Assembly: GCA_963843605.1 (NCBI GenBank) | Contig: CAWJLA010000005.1 | Coordinates: 372,001-436,000, forward strand | Direction: 5' to 3' | Length of the DNA stretch: 64,000 nucleotides | Source: FEN-1297 sp963843605 | Lineage (GTDB): Bacteria > Bacteroidota > Ignavibacteria > Ignavibacteriales > Ignavibacteriaceae | Shown: positions 9,176 to 17,895 of the stretch, in pieces | Layout: each line of letters starts with the position of its first letter | How positions within the stretch are numbered: position 1 is the stretch's first letter | Translations under genes and position numbers: made by a program | The notes under the pieces: model-generated | Seen by the model: only the letters and a program-made list of their open reading frames with translations | Told to the model about the DNA's origin: nothing | The model's database searches: none

Positions 9176-9564
9176 TTAAGAATTATAAGGTTTATATTCT
9201 TCGAAAATACTGTCTGAACTACTTTTTATTAAGCCTATAAGCATTGAGACAATTTCCTGAAGCAAATTTTTGCCCTTATCAGTCAATTCTTTTGTTATTT
9301 TTTTTCTTATCGATAAAATATCCAAACATGCGGCGCATTCAATCGCCGAGGCTCTTGCTATGTCATAAAATCTGCATTTATCTTTTCCGGTATATTTACC
9401 TGTGCCTTCCGCAATGTTCAATAAAATCGAGGTCGAAGCTCCGTCAAGTTATTAACTGCTCTTATTTTTATATTATTCGAATCGAAAACCTCATTTGTAA
9501 GTTCAAGTGATTGAATAAAAGCTTCTTTCAACTTATAACGCAACCACAAATTTTCAAGGGCCAA
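9176..9564 (-). pseudogene. Frameshifted four-helix-bundle protein (S23/IVP type)
   Basis: The downstream half (9176-9421) encodes NIAEGTGKYTGKDKCRFYDI and then helical sequence, the recognisable core of the 23S rRNA intervening-sequence (S23) four-helix-bundle family. The upstream half is open in another frame from a possible TTG at 9564 (reading LALENLWLRYKLKEAF) to a TGA at 9420-9418, one base out of register with the second half. Neither half has a good ATG. The whole stretch sits between nuoD and nuoE, with Lys/Leu-rich AT simple sequence on both sides. Such genes are commonly gained and lost; here it looks dead. The exact upstream boundary is uncertain. Confidence 0.65.
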
Positions 9565-9640
9565 AATTTAACTTAAACCCAAACTCAGACTAAAACTCTC
9601 AAAACTTAAACTTTACACTTAAAACTAAACTTGAACTTCC

Positions 9641-10894
9641 TTACTTATCAGCTTCGCCCATTACCGGGTCGATACTGCCGATAATGGCAACCACATCCGA
9701 AATCATATGTCCCTTAACCATTTTAGGAATGGACTGCAGATTAACGAACGAGGGGGAACGGATTTTACACTTCCACGGGCGGCCTTCACCCTGGCTTACG
9801 AGGTAAAATCCAAGTTCTCCTTTCGGATTTTCAACGGCGGAATACACTTCTCCGGCAGGAGGATTTATTCCGAAATTTACTATCATAAAATCATGAATAA
9901 GTTCTTCCATCTTCGAGTAAATTTCTGCTTTTTTAGGAAGGACTTTCTTCGGCTGATTCAGCAGGATATCTCCTTGAGGCATTTTGTCGAGCACCTGTTT
10001 AATAATTTTTATGCTTTCCCTGGTTTCATCTGCTCTTACAAAATATCTTGCAAGGGAATCGCCTTCGGGATAAGTAACTACATTAAAATCGATATCGTTG
10101 TAAAATAAATAAGGAGTGGCTCTTCTTAAATCCAACGCAACGCCGCTGCCTCTTAAGCTTGGACCGGTTAAGCCCATGTCAATGGCATCATCGCCGGAAA
10201 TAACTCCTACTCCTTCAAGTCTTTCGATAAAAATTCTGTTCGTATTAAGAAGTCTTTCGCATTCGTCAAGGTTTTCCAGATACTGGTCTATAAACCATTT
10301 TACTTTAGCCAGAGCTTCGGGCTGTATGTCGTTTGCAACTCCGCCTATTCTGGAATAACTGTTTGTAAAACGCGCCCCGCAAAGTATATCCCATATATCC
10401 AGTATTTTTTCTCTTTCTCTCAAAGTCCAGAGAAAGACGGTCAGCGCTCCGATATCCATTGCAAGAGCTCCTATAGCAACCAGATGAGAAGCAATACGCG
10501 CAAGTTCCGAAACCATCATGCGTATATATTGAGCCCGCGGAGGAGCTTCTATGCCTGCAAGCTTTTCCACTGCCAGTGCCCAGGCTACGTTATTTGCCAT
10601 CGGAGAAAGATAATCAAGTCTGTCGGTATGAGGAATAAACTCATAGTACGACATATTTTCCGCAAGCTTTTCGTATCCCCTATGCAGATATCCGAGCTCG
10701 GGAACGCATGCCATTACGGACTCGCCGTCAAGCCTGAGAAGCAGTCTTAATACGCCGTGTGTAGCAGGATGCTGCGGACCCATATTCAGAATCATTTCAT
10801 TTTCAAGCGCATCTTCTATAGTAATATCGGAATCGGCATTAAACAGCGCTTCAAGAATTTTAGGATTAACTTCGTCTTTGTTTAGCTTGTCCAT
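9641..10894 (-). CDS. nuoD: NADH-quinone oxidoreductase subunit D (49 kDa)
   Basis: Peripheral-arm subunit of complex I that lines the quinone site with NuoB; related to the large subunit of NiFe hydrogenases but lacking its metal-binding cysteines. Family motifs include MNMGPQHPATHGVLRLLL-like sequence near residue 30, GYLHRGYEKLAE and YEFIPHTDRLDYLSPM. The C-terminus carries the conserved IRSPSFVNLQS and DVVAIIGSIDPVMGEADK. Length is 417 residues, as expected for a stand-alone NuoD (not fused to NuoC). Eight bases separate it from nuoC upstream. Confidence 0.97.
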   Translation of the reverse strand: MDKLNKDEVNPKILEALFNADSDITIEDALENEMILNMGPQHPATHGVLRLLLRLDGESVMACVPELGYLHRGYEKLAENMSYYEFIPHTDRLDYLSPMANNVAWALAVEKLAGIEAPPRAQYIRMMVSELARIASHLVAIGALAMDIGALTVFLWTLREREKILDIWDILCGARFTNSYSRIGGVANDIQPEALAKVKWFIDQYLENLDECERLLNTNRIFIERLEGVGVISGDDAIDMGLTGPSLRGSGVALDLRRATPYLFYNDIDFNVVTYPEGDSLARYFVRADETRESIKIIKQVLDKMPQGDILLNQPKKVLPKKAEIYSKMEELIHDFMIVNFGINPPAGEVYSAVENPKGELGFYLVSQGEGRPWKCKIRSPSFVNLQSIPKMVKGHMISDVVAIIGSIDPVMGEADK

Positions 10895-10902
10895 ATTTTC
10901 TC

Positions 10903-11391
10903 TTATTTCTTAGGGAGTGATAGTGATCCGGGAATGCCCATTAACGGAAAATCTTTTCGGAGCGGATGATATTCAAATTCTTCGGGCATATACATCCTTC
11001 TTAGATCGGGATGATTCTTAAATATTATTCCGTACATGTCATAGGTTTCTCTTTCGTGCCAGTTGGCGGTGCTCCAAACGGAAGTTACCGACTCAATTGA
11101 GCAATCGGATTCGTCAACATCAGCTTTCAGCGCCAGCCTGTGATTGGATTTCAGGGAAAATATATGATATACAACTGTAAATCTGTTTTTCCGTTTTGCC
11201 CAGTCTACTGCGGTTATATCGTCGCAAAACCTGTATTGAAGATCGGGATCTTCTTTTAAGAACCTGCAGATATCAACGATATACTGTTTGTCGAATTGCA
11301 GAGTCAACTCTCCCCTGTACTCCGTATATTCAATACTAACTCCGGAGAATTTATCCTGCAATTTTTGTTTAATAATTGGTGTTAAGTCCAT
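10903..11391 (-). CDS. nuoC: NADH-quinone oxidoreductase subunit C (30 kDa)
   Basis: Peripheral-arm subunit that packs against NuoD. The diagnostic C-terminal block is present: WHERETYDMYGIIFKNHPD followed by RRMYMPEEFEYHPLRKDFP, the complex I 30-kDa signature. Length is 162 residues, with the start at ATG 11391. It lies 3 bp from nuoB and 8 bp from nuoD, clearly within one operon. Confidence 0.96.
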   Translation of the reverse strand: MDLTPIIKQKLQDKFSGVSIEYTEYRGELTLQFDKQYIVDICRFLKEDPDLQYRFCDDITAVDWAKRKNRFTVVYHIFSLKSNHRLALKADVDESDCSIESVTSVWSTANWHERETYDMYGIIFKNHPDLRRMYMPEEFEYHPLRKDFPLMGIPGSLSLPKK

Positions 11392-11394
11392 AGT

Positions 11395-11916
11395 CTAATT
11401 ATTCTGTATTACGTTTAATTCCGGAAGTTTAATATCCTGAAAGTCTCTTGCTCTGGTTTTACCGATTTTATCCTGAATCTGAATTAATGCATTAAGCAGA
11501 TTATCCGGACGCGGAGGACAGCCGGCAAGATAAACATCGACCGGCAGGAACTGGTCGATACCCTGTACAACAGGGTACGATCTGTACATTCCGCCTGAAG
11601 AAGTGCATGCTCCCATTGCAATAACCCATTTAGGGTCAGGCATCTGGTCGTATATTTTTCTTACAACGTGCGACATTTTATAAGTAACCGTCCCCGCGAC
11701 AATCATCAAATCGCATTGTCTTGGAGTAAATCTCATTACCTCGGAGCCGAAACGTGCTATATCATATTTAGGGTCGCCTACCGCCATCATTTCAATTGCG
11801 CAGCATGAAATTCCCATAGGCATAGGCCAAACAGAATATTTTCTTGCCCATTCGATTATCGCATCTATTTTTGTAGTAAAAAAACCGTCTTGTGTAAGTT
11901 TCGCCTCTAATCCCAT
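11395..11916 (-). CDS. nuoB: NADH-quinone oxidoreductase subunit B
   Basis: Holds the terminal N2 4Fe-4S cluster that passes electrons to quinone. The unusual adjacent cysteines are present in GISCCAIEMMA, with further ligands in ACTSSGGMY and LAGCPPRPDNLLNAL. Length is 173 residues, normal. The start overlaps the end of nuoA by 10 bp, which indicates translational coupling. Confidence 0.97.
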   Translation of the reverse strand: MGLEAKLTQDGFFTTKIDAIIEWARKYSVWPMPMGISCCAIEMMAVGDPKYDIARFGSEVMRFTPRQCDLMIVAGTVTYKMSHVVRKIYDQMPDPKWVIAMGACTSSGGMYRSYPVVQGIDQFLPVDVYLAGCPPRPDNLLNALIQIQDKIGKTRARDFQDIKLPELNVIQNN

Positions 11917-12275
11917 TTGAAACCGCCTTTCTTATATGCATATAGGTAACCTAATTCTAAAACAACCAAAAATATCAACATAGAAATAAAAACAGATATT
12001 CCCGTTTCGCTAAACATTTTTTTAAACTCTACCGCCCAGGGATATACAAATATTACCTCAAGATCGAATATTATGAAAAACATAGCAACCAGGTAATATT
12101 TTACCGAGATCCGTTCATGCGTGGAGCCGACCGGCTTCATACCGCTTTCGTAAGTTGACTGTTTTGATTTGCTGGGTCTTTTGGGTCCGAATATTTCGGA
12201 AGCGAAAACGGTGCCGACGGCGAAAACAACGGCAAACCCGATTACTAAAAAAACGGGGATATATTGTTCAATCAT
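11907..12275 (-). CDS. nuoA: NADH-quinone oxidoreductase subunit A
   Basis: Small membrane subunit of complex I and first gene of the cluster. Three hydrophobic segments are visible (residues about 6-28, 62-82 and 91-112). The loop after the first contains the conserved YESGMKPVGS, and the second membrane span shows AMFFIIFDLEVIFVYPWA, the strongest NuoA signature. Length is 122 residues. The promoter should lie in the AT-rich region above 12276. Confidence 0.96.
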   Translation of the reverse strand: MIEQYIPVFLVIGFAVVFAVGTVFASEIFGPKRPSKSKQSTYESGMKPVGSTHERISVKYYLVAMFFIIFDLEVIFVYPWAVEFKKMFSETGISVFISMLIFLVVLELGYLYAYKKGGFKWD

Positions 12276-12670
12276 AGGGATTTATTTTATTTTTTAATCT
12301 GTCAAACTTATCCAAAAATCGCTTTATTGTCAATTTAGAGAAACATCTCAACATATTGGTGAAAAAAGTTTCAACACATGTCACAGTAAGAAAAAACGCA
12401 TTATTTACCGATATTTTACGATGATTTTAATAGTATTAATACCAATTGAACAGTAATATTATAAACAAGCAATTTAAACAAATTAAAACAAACCCTTTCG
12501 GTATATTTTAAATTATTATTTTTTCCGGTTAAAACAGCTGCCGGCAATCGCTTGGGCACATTTTAAACATCGGGTAAATTATCGGGCCCGGCTGGCATTT
12601 TAAAAAATACATTTGAAAATTTTATGTATCTTTTTGATTGATTTTTCATCAACTAATTTCGGAATACATT
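12276..12670. other. Divergent promoter region between nuoA and the beta-CASP nuclease
   Basis: About 395 bp, strongly AT-rich, with no gene. It must contain promoters for nuoA (minus) and for the nuclease (plus). A GC-richer patch (12535-12600) includes GGGCCCGG. I do not see a promoter or operator that I can name with confidence. Confidence 0.5.
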
Positions 12671-14068
12671 ATGCAACTTCAATTTATCGGCGCCGCCAGA
12701 ACAGTAACCGGATCAATGCATTGTTTAACCGTCGGCGGCAAAAAAGTTTTGCTTGACTGCGGTCTTTATCAGGGCAAACGTAAAGAAGCCTTTGAATTAA
12801 ACAGGAATTTTGAATTTTTTGAACCGAAGGAAATTGAATGCCTTATCCTGTCTCATGCTCACATAGATCATAGCGGCAATATCCCCTCTCTTGTAAAAAA
12901 TGGTTTCAACGGAAAAATTTATTGCACTCCGGCTACTGCGGATCTGCTTCATGTTATGCTAAGAGACAGTGCCCATATTCAGGAAAAAGATGTTGAATTC
13001 GTAAATAAACGCAGAAAAAAGCAAGGAAAAAACTTATTCGAACCATTATATAATCTTGAAGATGCCGAAAAAGCCATTGGCTTGATTGAGGAATTAAAAT
13101 ATCATGAAGAAAAGGATATAATTCCCGGAGTCAAAATAAAATTTTACGATGCCGGACATATTTTAGGTTCCGCACTCACGCATTATAAAATTTCAGAAAA
13201 CGGAACTGTCACGGATTTAGTTTTTACCGGAGATCTGGGAAGAGTAAATCTGCCAATACTTAAAGACCCGGAAATATTACCTTCGCCCGATTATCTGATT
13301 TGCGAGAGCACTTACGGCGGAAGATTTCATGATAAAATAGAAGGCACCGAAGCCAAACTGGCTGATGTTATTAGACGTGCCTACGCCAGGAACGGGAAAA
13401 TAATAGTTCCTGCTTTCAGCTTGGAAAGGACACAGGAATTGGTGTATGCAATTCATAAAATTTTTGAAAAAGGGCTGACGCCTAGAATCCCTATTTATGT
13501 CGACAGTCCTCTTTCAACAAATGCTACAGAAATATTTAGAAGACATCCGGAGTGCTTCGATAAGGAAACCATTGAATTCATGAATAAGTACGATGATCCT
13601 TTCGGCTTCAACAAACTAACTTATACAAACAATGTTGAAGATTCAAAAAGACTGAACGATAAAGCCGGACCGTTGATGATTATATCCGCCAGCGGTATGG
13701 CTGAAACCGGAAGAATCCTTCATCATCTTGCCAACAATATCGAAAACGAAAATAATATAATAATGATGGTCGGGTACTGCGCCGAACACACTTTAGGTAA
13801 AAAAATAATAGAAAAACAGCCCGAGGTAAAAATCTTCGGCGAGGAATACAAGCTGAAAGCCGAAGTTGTAGTAATGAACTCCCTAAGTGCGCACGCCGAT
13901 TCAAATGAACTGACAGATTACTGCTCGCACTTCGATAGAGATAAGATGAAAAATATATTTCTTGTTCACGGCGATTTCGATCAGCAGCAGAAATTTGCGG
14001 ATAGGCTTAAGCAGTCCGGCTTTAGTAAAATTACAATTCCCGAAAGAGGAGATGTTTTTGAAGTTTAA
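12671..14068 (+). CDS. Beta-CASP metallo-beta-lactamase-fold nuclease
   Basis: A predicted zinc-dependent RNase of the CPSF73/YSH1-like beta-CASP group, probably acting in RNA processing or decay. The N-terminus MQLQFIGAARTVTGSMH is typical. Metal-binding motif 2 is LSHAHIDHSG. Further conserved blocks are VFTGDLGR, STYGGR, IIVPAFSLERTQELVY, ISASGMAETGRILHHL and the C-terminal NSLSAHADSNEL, which holds the motif C histidine. I chose ATG 12671 rather than an in-frame ATG 33 bp earlier because family members begin at this sequence. The downstream lipoprotein start overlaps its end, so the two are coupled. Confidence 0.9.
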   Translation: MQLQFIGAARTVTGSMHCLTVGGKKVLLDCGLYQGKRKEAFELNRNFEFFEPKEIECLILSHAHIDHSGNIPSLVKNGFNGKIYCTPATADLLHVMLRDSAHIQEKDVEFVNKRRKKQGKNLFEPLYNLEDAEKAIGLIEELKYHEEKDIIPGVKIKFYDAGHILGSALTHYKISENGTVTDLVFTGDLGRVNLPILKDPEILPSPDYLICESTYGGRFHDKIEGTEAKLADVIRRAYARNGKIIVPAFSLERTQELVYAIHKIFEKGLTPRIPIYVDSPLSTNATEIFRRHPECFDKETIEFMNKYDDPFGFNKLTYTNNVEDSKRLNDKAGPLMIISASGMAETGRILHHLANNIENENNIIMMVGYCAEHTLGKKIIEKQPEVKIFGEEYKLKAEVVVMNSLSAHADSNELTDYCSHFDRDKMKNIFLVHGDFDQQQKFADRLKQSGFSKITIPERGDVFEV

Positions 14069-15029
14069 ATACTTCATATTATTTTTATTATTATTTCTGG
14101 TCGGCTGCGAAAGACCTACAGGTTATAATCAAACGGACAGCGGCATACCCCCCGCTGTCCCTTCCAATCCGGTCGTTTATGCCGCTTATGACGGCATTAT
14201 TCTTATCTACTGGCAAAATAATACGGAACCGGATCTAAAAGGATACAATATATACCGCAGTGAAGACAGCACATATTTTAAGCTTATCGACTTTACTACT
14301 GATAATTCTTTTAAGGATGATTCGTTAAATTATAATACAAAATATTTCTACAGAATTACGGCAATAGACATCTGGAACCAGGAAAGCAGGCCTTCAAAAA
14401 TAATTTCGGCCGAACCGTTGAATAAATATGCTCCTTATACTCCTGCAGGTTTATCTATCAATGCCAGAAACTGGGAAGGCCGAAAATCTGTCTATCTTTG
14501 GTGGAAGGCTAATCCGGAAAGCGATATATCCGGTTTTAAGATTTACAGATCCGATAAACCAGGTTTTAATGCCGACACAAATACTTATATAGGATTTGCC
14601 GCCGGTTTGAACTTTTCCGATACTCTGAACCTGCAGTTTTATACTTCGTATTATTATTCAATTAAAGCCGTCGATATGGGAGGATTACTAAGTAAACAAA
14701 GTAATGAAGTAAGCGATGAGATCTACGAAAGCCCCAAAATAATATTCCCTCAAAACGGTGTTGCCACCCCTTATTTCGGGCAGTTTATAATTAAATCAAT
14801 CGGCAGACCAGCAGAATATAAAGTTATAGTTCAGGATAATCAGTACTTCGGCGAAGTATGGAGCACGGATTTCAGCAGCAGCATAATAAACGATACGCTA
14901 TATATACCTTTTAATGCTAATTATATTTATCCTAATACGTATTATTATTGGCGGATCGCAACTTATTCCAACGGAGGCTCCGAACCGAACAGCATATCCG
15001 AGCTTTATAAATTTATTATAAAGCAGTAG
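14058..15029 (+). CDS. Lipoprotein with two fibronectin type III domains
   Basis: A predicted surface lipoprotein of 323 residues. From the TTG start at 14058 it begins MKFKYFILFLLLFLVGC, a lipoprotein signal with lipobox LVGC (Cys17). The Shine-Dalgarno AGGAG lies six bases upstream of TTG; an ATG at 14052 touches that sequence and is less likely. Two FnIII-like repeats follow (YWQNNTEPDLKGYNIYRS and WWKANPESDISGFKIYRS), then a third beta-rich region. The start lies inside the 3' end of the nuclease gene. Function is unknown; FnIII modules usually mediate binding. A gene for an outer-membrane barrel follows. Confidence 0.75.
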   Translation: MKFKYFILFLLLFLVGCERPTGYNQTDSGIPPAVPSNPVVYAAYDGIILIYWQNNTEPDLKGYNIYRSEDSTYFKLIDFTTDNSFKDDSLNYNTKYFYRITAIDIWNQESRPSKIISAEPLNKYAPYTPAGLSINARNWEGRKSVYLWWKANPESDISGFKIYRSDKPGFNADTNTYIGFAAGLNFSDTLNLQFYTSYYYSIKAVDMGGLLSKQSNEVSDEIYESPKIIFPQNGVATPYFGQFIIKSIGRPAEYKVIVQDNQYFGEVWSTDFSSSIINDTLYIPFNANYIYPNTYYYWRIATYSNGGSEPNSISELYKFIIKQ

Positions 15030-15122
15030 CTTTGCAGAAAAATGTCCTTTAATTTGTACACAAAAAAATTTCTTTATGTTCTCTTATAAAATCGTTTACT
15101 GAAGATTAAAGAAAGATTCTTT

Positions 15123-17027
15123 TTGATACGGAAACATTTGTTCATAGTGTTTTTATTATTAGTCTCTCAAAAAGTATTTTGCCAACAGCAACTTGACAGT
15201 CTGGATTATATAGGAATCCCTCAGCAGACAAACAATTTCACTACAGGTTTTAATAAGCAGTTAAACACTTATAACTTAATTTCAAATATCCTTTACAGTC
15301 ACAAAGGACCAAATTTAAATTACCTACTTTCCGAACAATATAATTCTACATACATAAAATCATCGGATAAAAGCAGCAGAGACGAGCATTTTTTTTCGTT
15401 TACGGGAAGTTATAATCTTTTTCCGTTTGTTGATGTAGGAGCCGCGGTAAATAATAATATTTTATCCGACAGCAGGAAAATCGAAATTAATCAGGCCTCG
15501 ATATCCGACGCAACATTATTCACCCGGTTTTACCCTATTGAATCCGTGGTAATCGTACCGTTCGCGGGTTATGAGAACAACAGACAAATTGGTCAGATCG
15601 ATAACGGATTACTATACGGCGGAGAGGGAGACGCCAATAACCTTGATATTTCAAATTTTCTATTCGACTCACAAATTAAATTCAAAAATGAGGATATATC
15701 TCCGAGAAAGAATTCTCTCAGATATATAAATCTTTCGGTTATAAATAAAAACCGGGAGGATTTTTCCAACCTAATTAATTTCCAATATTTTCTTAACAGG
15801 AAAGATTTTTATTTCGCGGCAGATTCCATAACCTCCCGTCAATTCGGAATTGCAAATAATATTCAGAGCAGAATTGAAACTAACAATATACTTCAAGACA
15901 GGCTGTCATATTCAAAATTCCTGGATATTTTTTCTCTGGATTTGACCGGAAGAGTTATGTGGAGAAGTATAGACAGAAACACAAGGTACCGCCCACTCAG
16001 CATATCCTCCACTTCATTATTCGATACAAGAATAGATGAAATGAGAATAGAATTCGAAACCGTTACAGGATACAAATCGGATTTGTTTGACGGCTCTGTT
16101 CATCTTAATTATTCGGAAAGAGACGAGAAACATAATGCAAAGGATTATCCGGGTTCAAACAGGATCTTCTACGAAGAGAGGTCTCAAACCGAAAGTCAAA
16201 AAAATAATACTTCGCAAAGAATAACGGCTTCTATACTCGGGAAATTGAAATTATCAGGTTCAGACATGCTTTCATTCAGTATATATCAAAATAAATTGAG
16301 ATATGATACACCGAGTCCATTAAACTTTGACGACAGGGACGAACTGCTTTCAATAGCCAGAATCCAGTATACAAAAACATTTTCGCCGTTCTTCAGCGGC
16401 TTTATTAATATGGAAGGAACATATAATCACATTGTGTATATATTCTCTGAAAAAAGCTCTAATAATAATGTAAACAGAATAATAAAATTGGATGCGGGTG
16501 GAAATTATAACGGAAAGAATTTTTATTCCTTCAACGGATTCGAAGTATCTGCTAATTACACTGTTTACGATTTCGAGGATTTGCTTCCGAACTACCGCAG
16601 TTATTCTTTCAGGCAATTTATTGCAACCGATTCATCCAAAGTAATATTTACAAAAAATTTACTTTTCGTTCATTACGGTTATTTAAAACTTTCGGAACAA
16701 GGTGACTTAAAATGGGCTTCATTTTCTACCCAACCGACCAGGTATCTTGAAGAATTATTTACCGAGCCAAAATTAATTACTATCTATAAAAAGATTTTGT
16801 TTACGCTGGGAATAAGATATTATTCACTGATAACGTTCAAGTATGATTTAGATAAAATGGTACCGGATACAAAATACCGGAGTATCGGTCCGCTGACCGG
16901 TATTACAATTACAATGGATAAATCCTTGAATTTTAATTTAACCGGATGGTACGAATTTATTAAGACAGATAATAATTTATACCGGCAACAAGCAAACATT
17001 TCTATGCAGGTTTCATGGAATTTTTAG
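15123..17027 (+). CDS. Predicted outer-membrane beta-barrel protein
   Basis: I do not recognise the family. The 634-residue product has a signal peptide (MIRKHLFIVFLLLVSQKVFCQ) from a TTG start at 15123. The rest is rich in alternating polar/aromatic strands, for example FSFTGSYNLFPFVDVGAAVN and EVSANYTVYDFEDL. It ends in a short strand finishing VSWNF; a terminal Phe is typical of outer-membrane barrels. It follows the FnIII lipoprotein by 93 bp on the same strand, so the two may form a surface complex, but this is inference from order alone. Confidence 0.65.
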   Translation: MIRKHLFIVFLLLVSQKVFCQQQLDSLDYIGIPQQTNNFTTGFNKQLNTYNLISNILYSHKGPNLNYLLSEQYNSTYIKSSDKSSRDEHFFSFTGSYNLFPFVDVGAAVNNNILSDSRKIEINQASISDATLFTRFYPIESVVIVPFAGYENNRQIGQIDNGLLYGGEGDANNLDISNFLFDSQIKFKNEDISPRKNSLRYINLSVINKNREDFSNLINFQYFLNRKDFYFAADSITSRQFGIANNIQSRIETNNILQDRLSYSKFLDIFSLDLTGRVMWRSIDRNTRYRPLSISSTSLFDTRIDEMRIEFETVTGYKSDLFDGSVHLNYSERDEKHNAKDYPGSNRIFYEERSQTESQKNNTSQRITASILGKLKLSGSDMLSFSIYQNKLRYDTPSPLNFDDRDELLSIARIQYTKTFSPFFSGFINMEGTYNHIVYIFSEKSSNNNVNRIIKLDAGGNYNGKNFYSFNGFEVSANYTVYDFEDLLPNYRSYSFRQFIATDSSKVIFTKNLLFVHYGYLKLSEQGDLKWASFSTQPTRYLEELFTEPKLITIYKKILFTLGIRYYSLITFKYDLDKMVPDTKYRSIGPLTGITITMDKSLNFNLTGWYEFIKTDNNLYRQQANISMQVSWNF

Positions 17028-17138
17028 AATAATATTTTTAACGGAAACTATTAATCAAATTTGGAATAAAAAAGAATTTAAGCTAGGTTGAATAAATTAT
17101 AATTTTTAGTATTTTGCCGAATAAAATTTGGAATTATT

Positions 17139-17549
17139 TTGACTGAACAAAATTACTACCTGGAAATCGATAGTGATCCAAATAATCTGATTACTGTTGA
17201 AGAATTTGTAAATTATTTTGCAATTGAATTAAAAGTTAAAGAAGATAAAATGGCCGGATTGTTATTATCGGTCACTGAAGCTACCACCAATGCAATAAAA
17301 CACGCAAATAAAAACGATAAAAATAAAAAGGTAGTAATAACCGCAGTAAAAACAAACGATCAATTAATTGTAACTGTTAAAGACGAAGGAAACGGTTTTG
17401 ATCCTACGGCTATTCCCGATCCCACGGCACCCGAAAACCTGATGAAAGACTCAGGGAGGGGCCTATATCTGATGAAATATTATATGGACGATGTTAATTA
17501 TAATATAACTCCGACCGGTACCGAGAGAACTTTAAAATTAAATTATTAA
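17139..17549 (+). CDS. RsbW-like anti-sigma factor / serine kinase
   Basis: A small GHKL ATPase of the RsbW/SpoIIAB type that in other bacteria binds a sigma factor and phosphorylates an anti-antagonist. The ATP-binding boxes are clear: N-box TEATTNAIKHA (46-56), G1 box DEGNGFDP, and G2 box GRGLYLMKYYMDD. At 136 residues it is a stand-alone domain. It begins with TTG at 17139. No partner STAS protein, PP2C phosphatase or sigma factor gene is adjacent, so its target is unknown. A terminator-like hairpin follows. Confidence 0.88.
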   Translation: MTEQNYYLEIDSDPNNLITVEEFVNYFAIELKVKEDKMAGLLLSVTEATTNAIKHANKNDKNKKVVITAVKTNDQLIVTVKDEGNGFDPTAIPDPTAPENLMKDSGRGLYLMKYYMDDVNYNITPTGTERTLKLNY

Positions 17550-17895
17550 TTTTATTCTTCATCCTCCGGAGATAGAATAATAATTCTCCGGAACCTTTCT
17601 TCTCTTATGATATAACAATAACTTTCCCTTATTCTTCTTAATTTTTTTAATTCTTTTGATGATTATTAACATTACGGCTGCTGTTTTTTTGCAAATACGA
17701 AATTAGGTTCTTATTTTTATGTAAAGCATTATGAATGTGGAGGATCTAAAAAGTTTTATCGGTAATATTATAGCCGGAAATCTTTACCGTCTATAAAAAC
17801 ATATAGTACTAAAACTGATACAGCTTTATAGACCTAACTCATTGATAAATTAAAATATTTTTCAATAATGAATAAATAAATTTTAGGAGTTAAAA
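17550..17895. other. Intergenic region upstream of mdh
   Basis: About 345 bp without a gene. It opens with the hairpin downstream of the RsbW-like gene; the rest is AT-rich and should hold the mdh promoter. The sequence TTTTAGGAGTT just before the mdh ATG is a good ribosome-binding site. Confidence 0.5.
17565..17592 (+). terminator. Probable terminator after the RsbW-like gene
   Basis: TCCGGAGA (17565-17572) pairs with TCTCCGGA (17585-17592) around a 12-nt loop. A pyrimidine-rich tail (ACCTTTCTTCTCTT) follows on the plus strand, 16 bp after the stop codon. The tail is not a pure U-run, so efficiency is uncertain. Confidence 0.5.

Noticed and set aside
9707..10108. 133-codon open frame on the plus strand
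   Set aside because: Antisense to the well-conserved nuoD coding sequence; a shadow frame.
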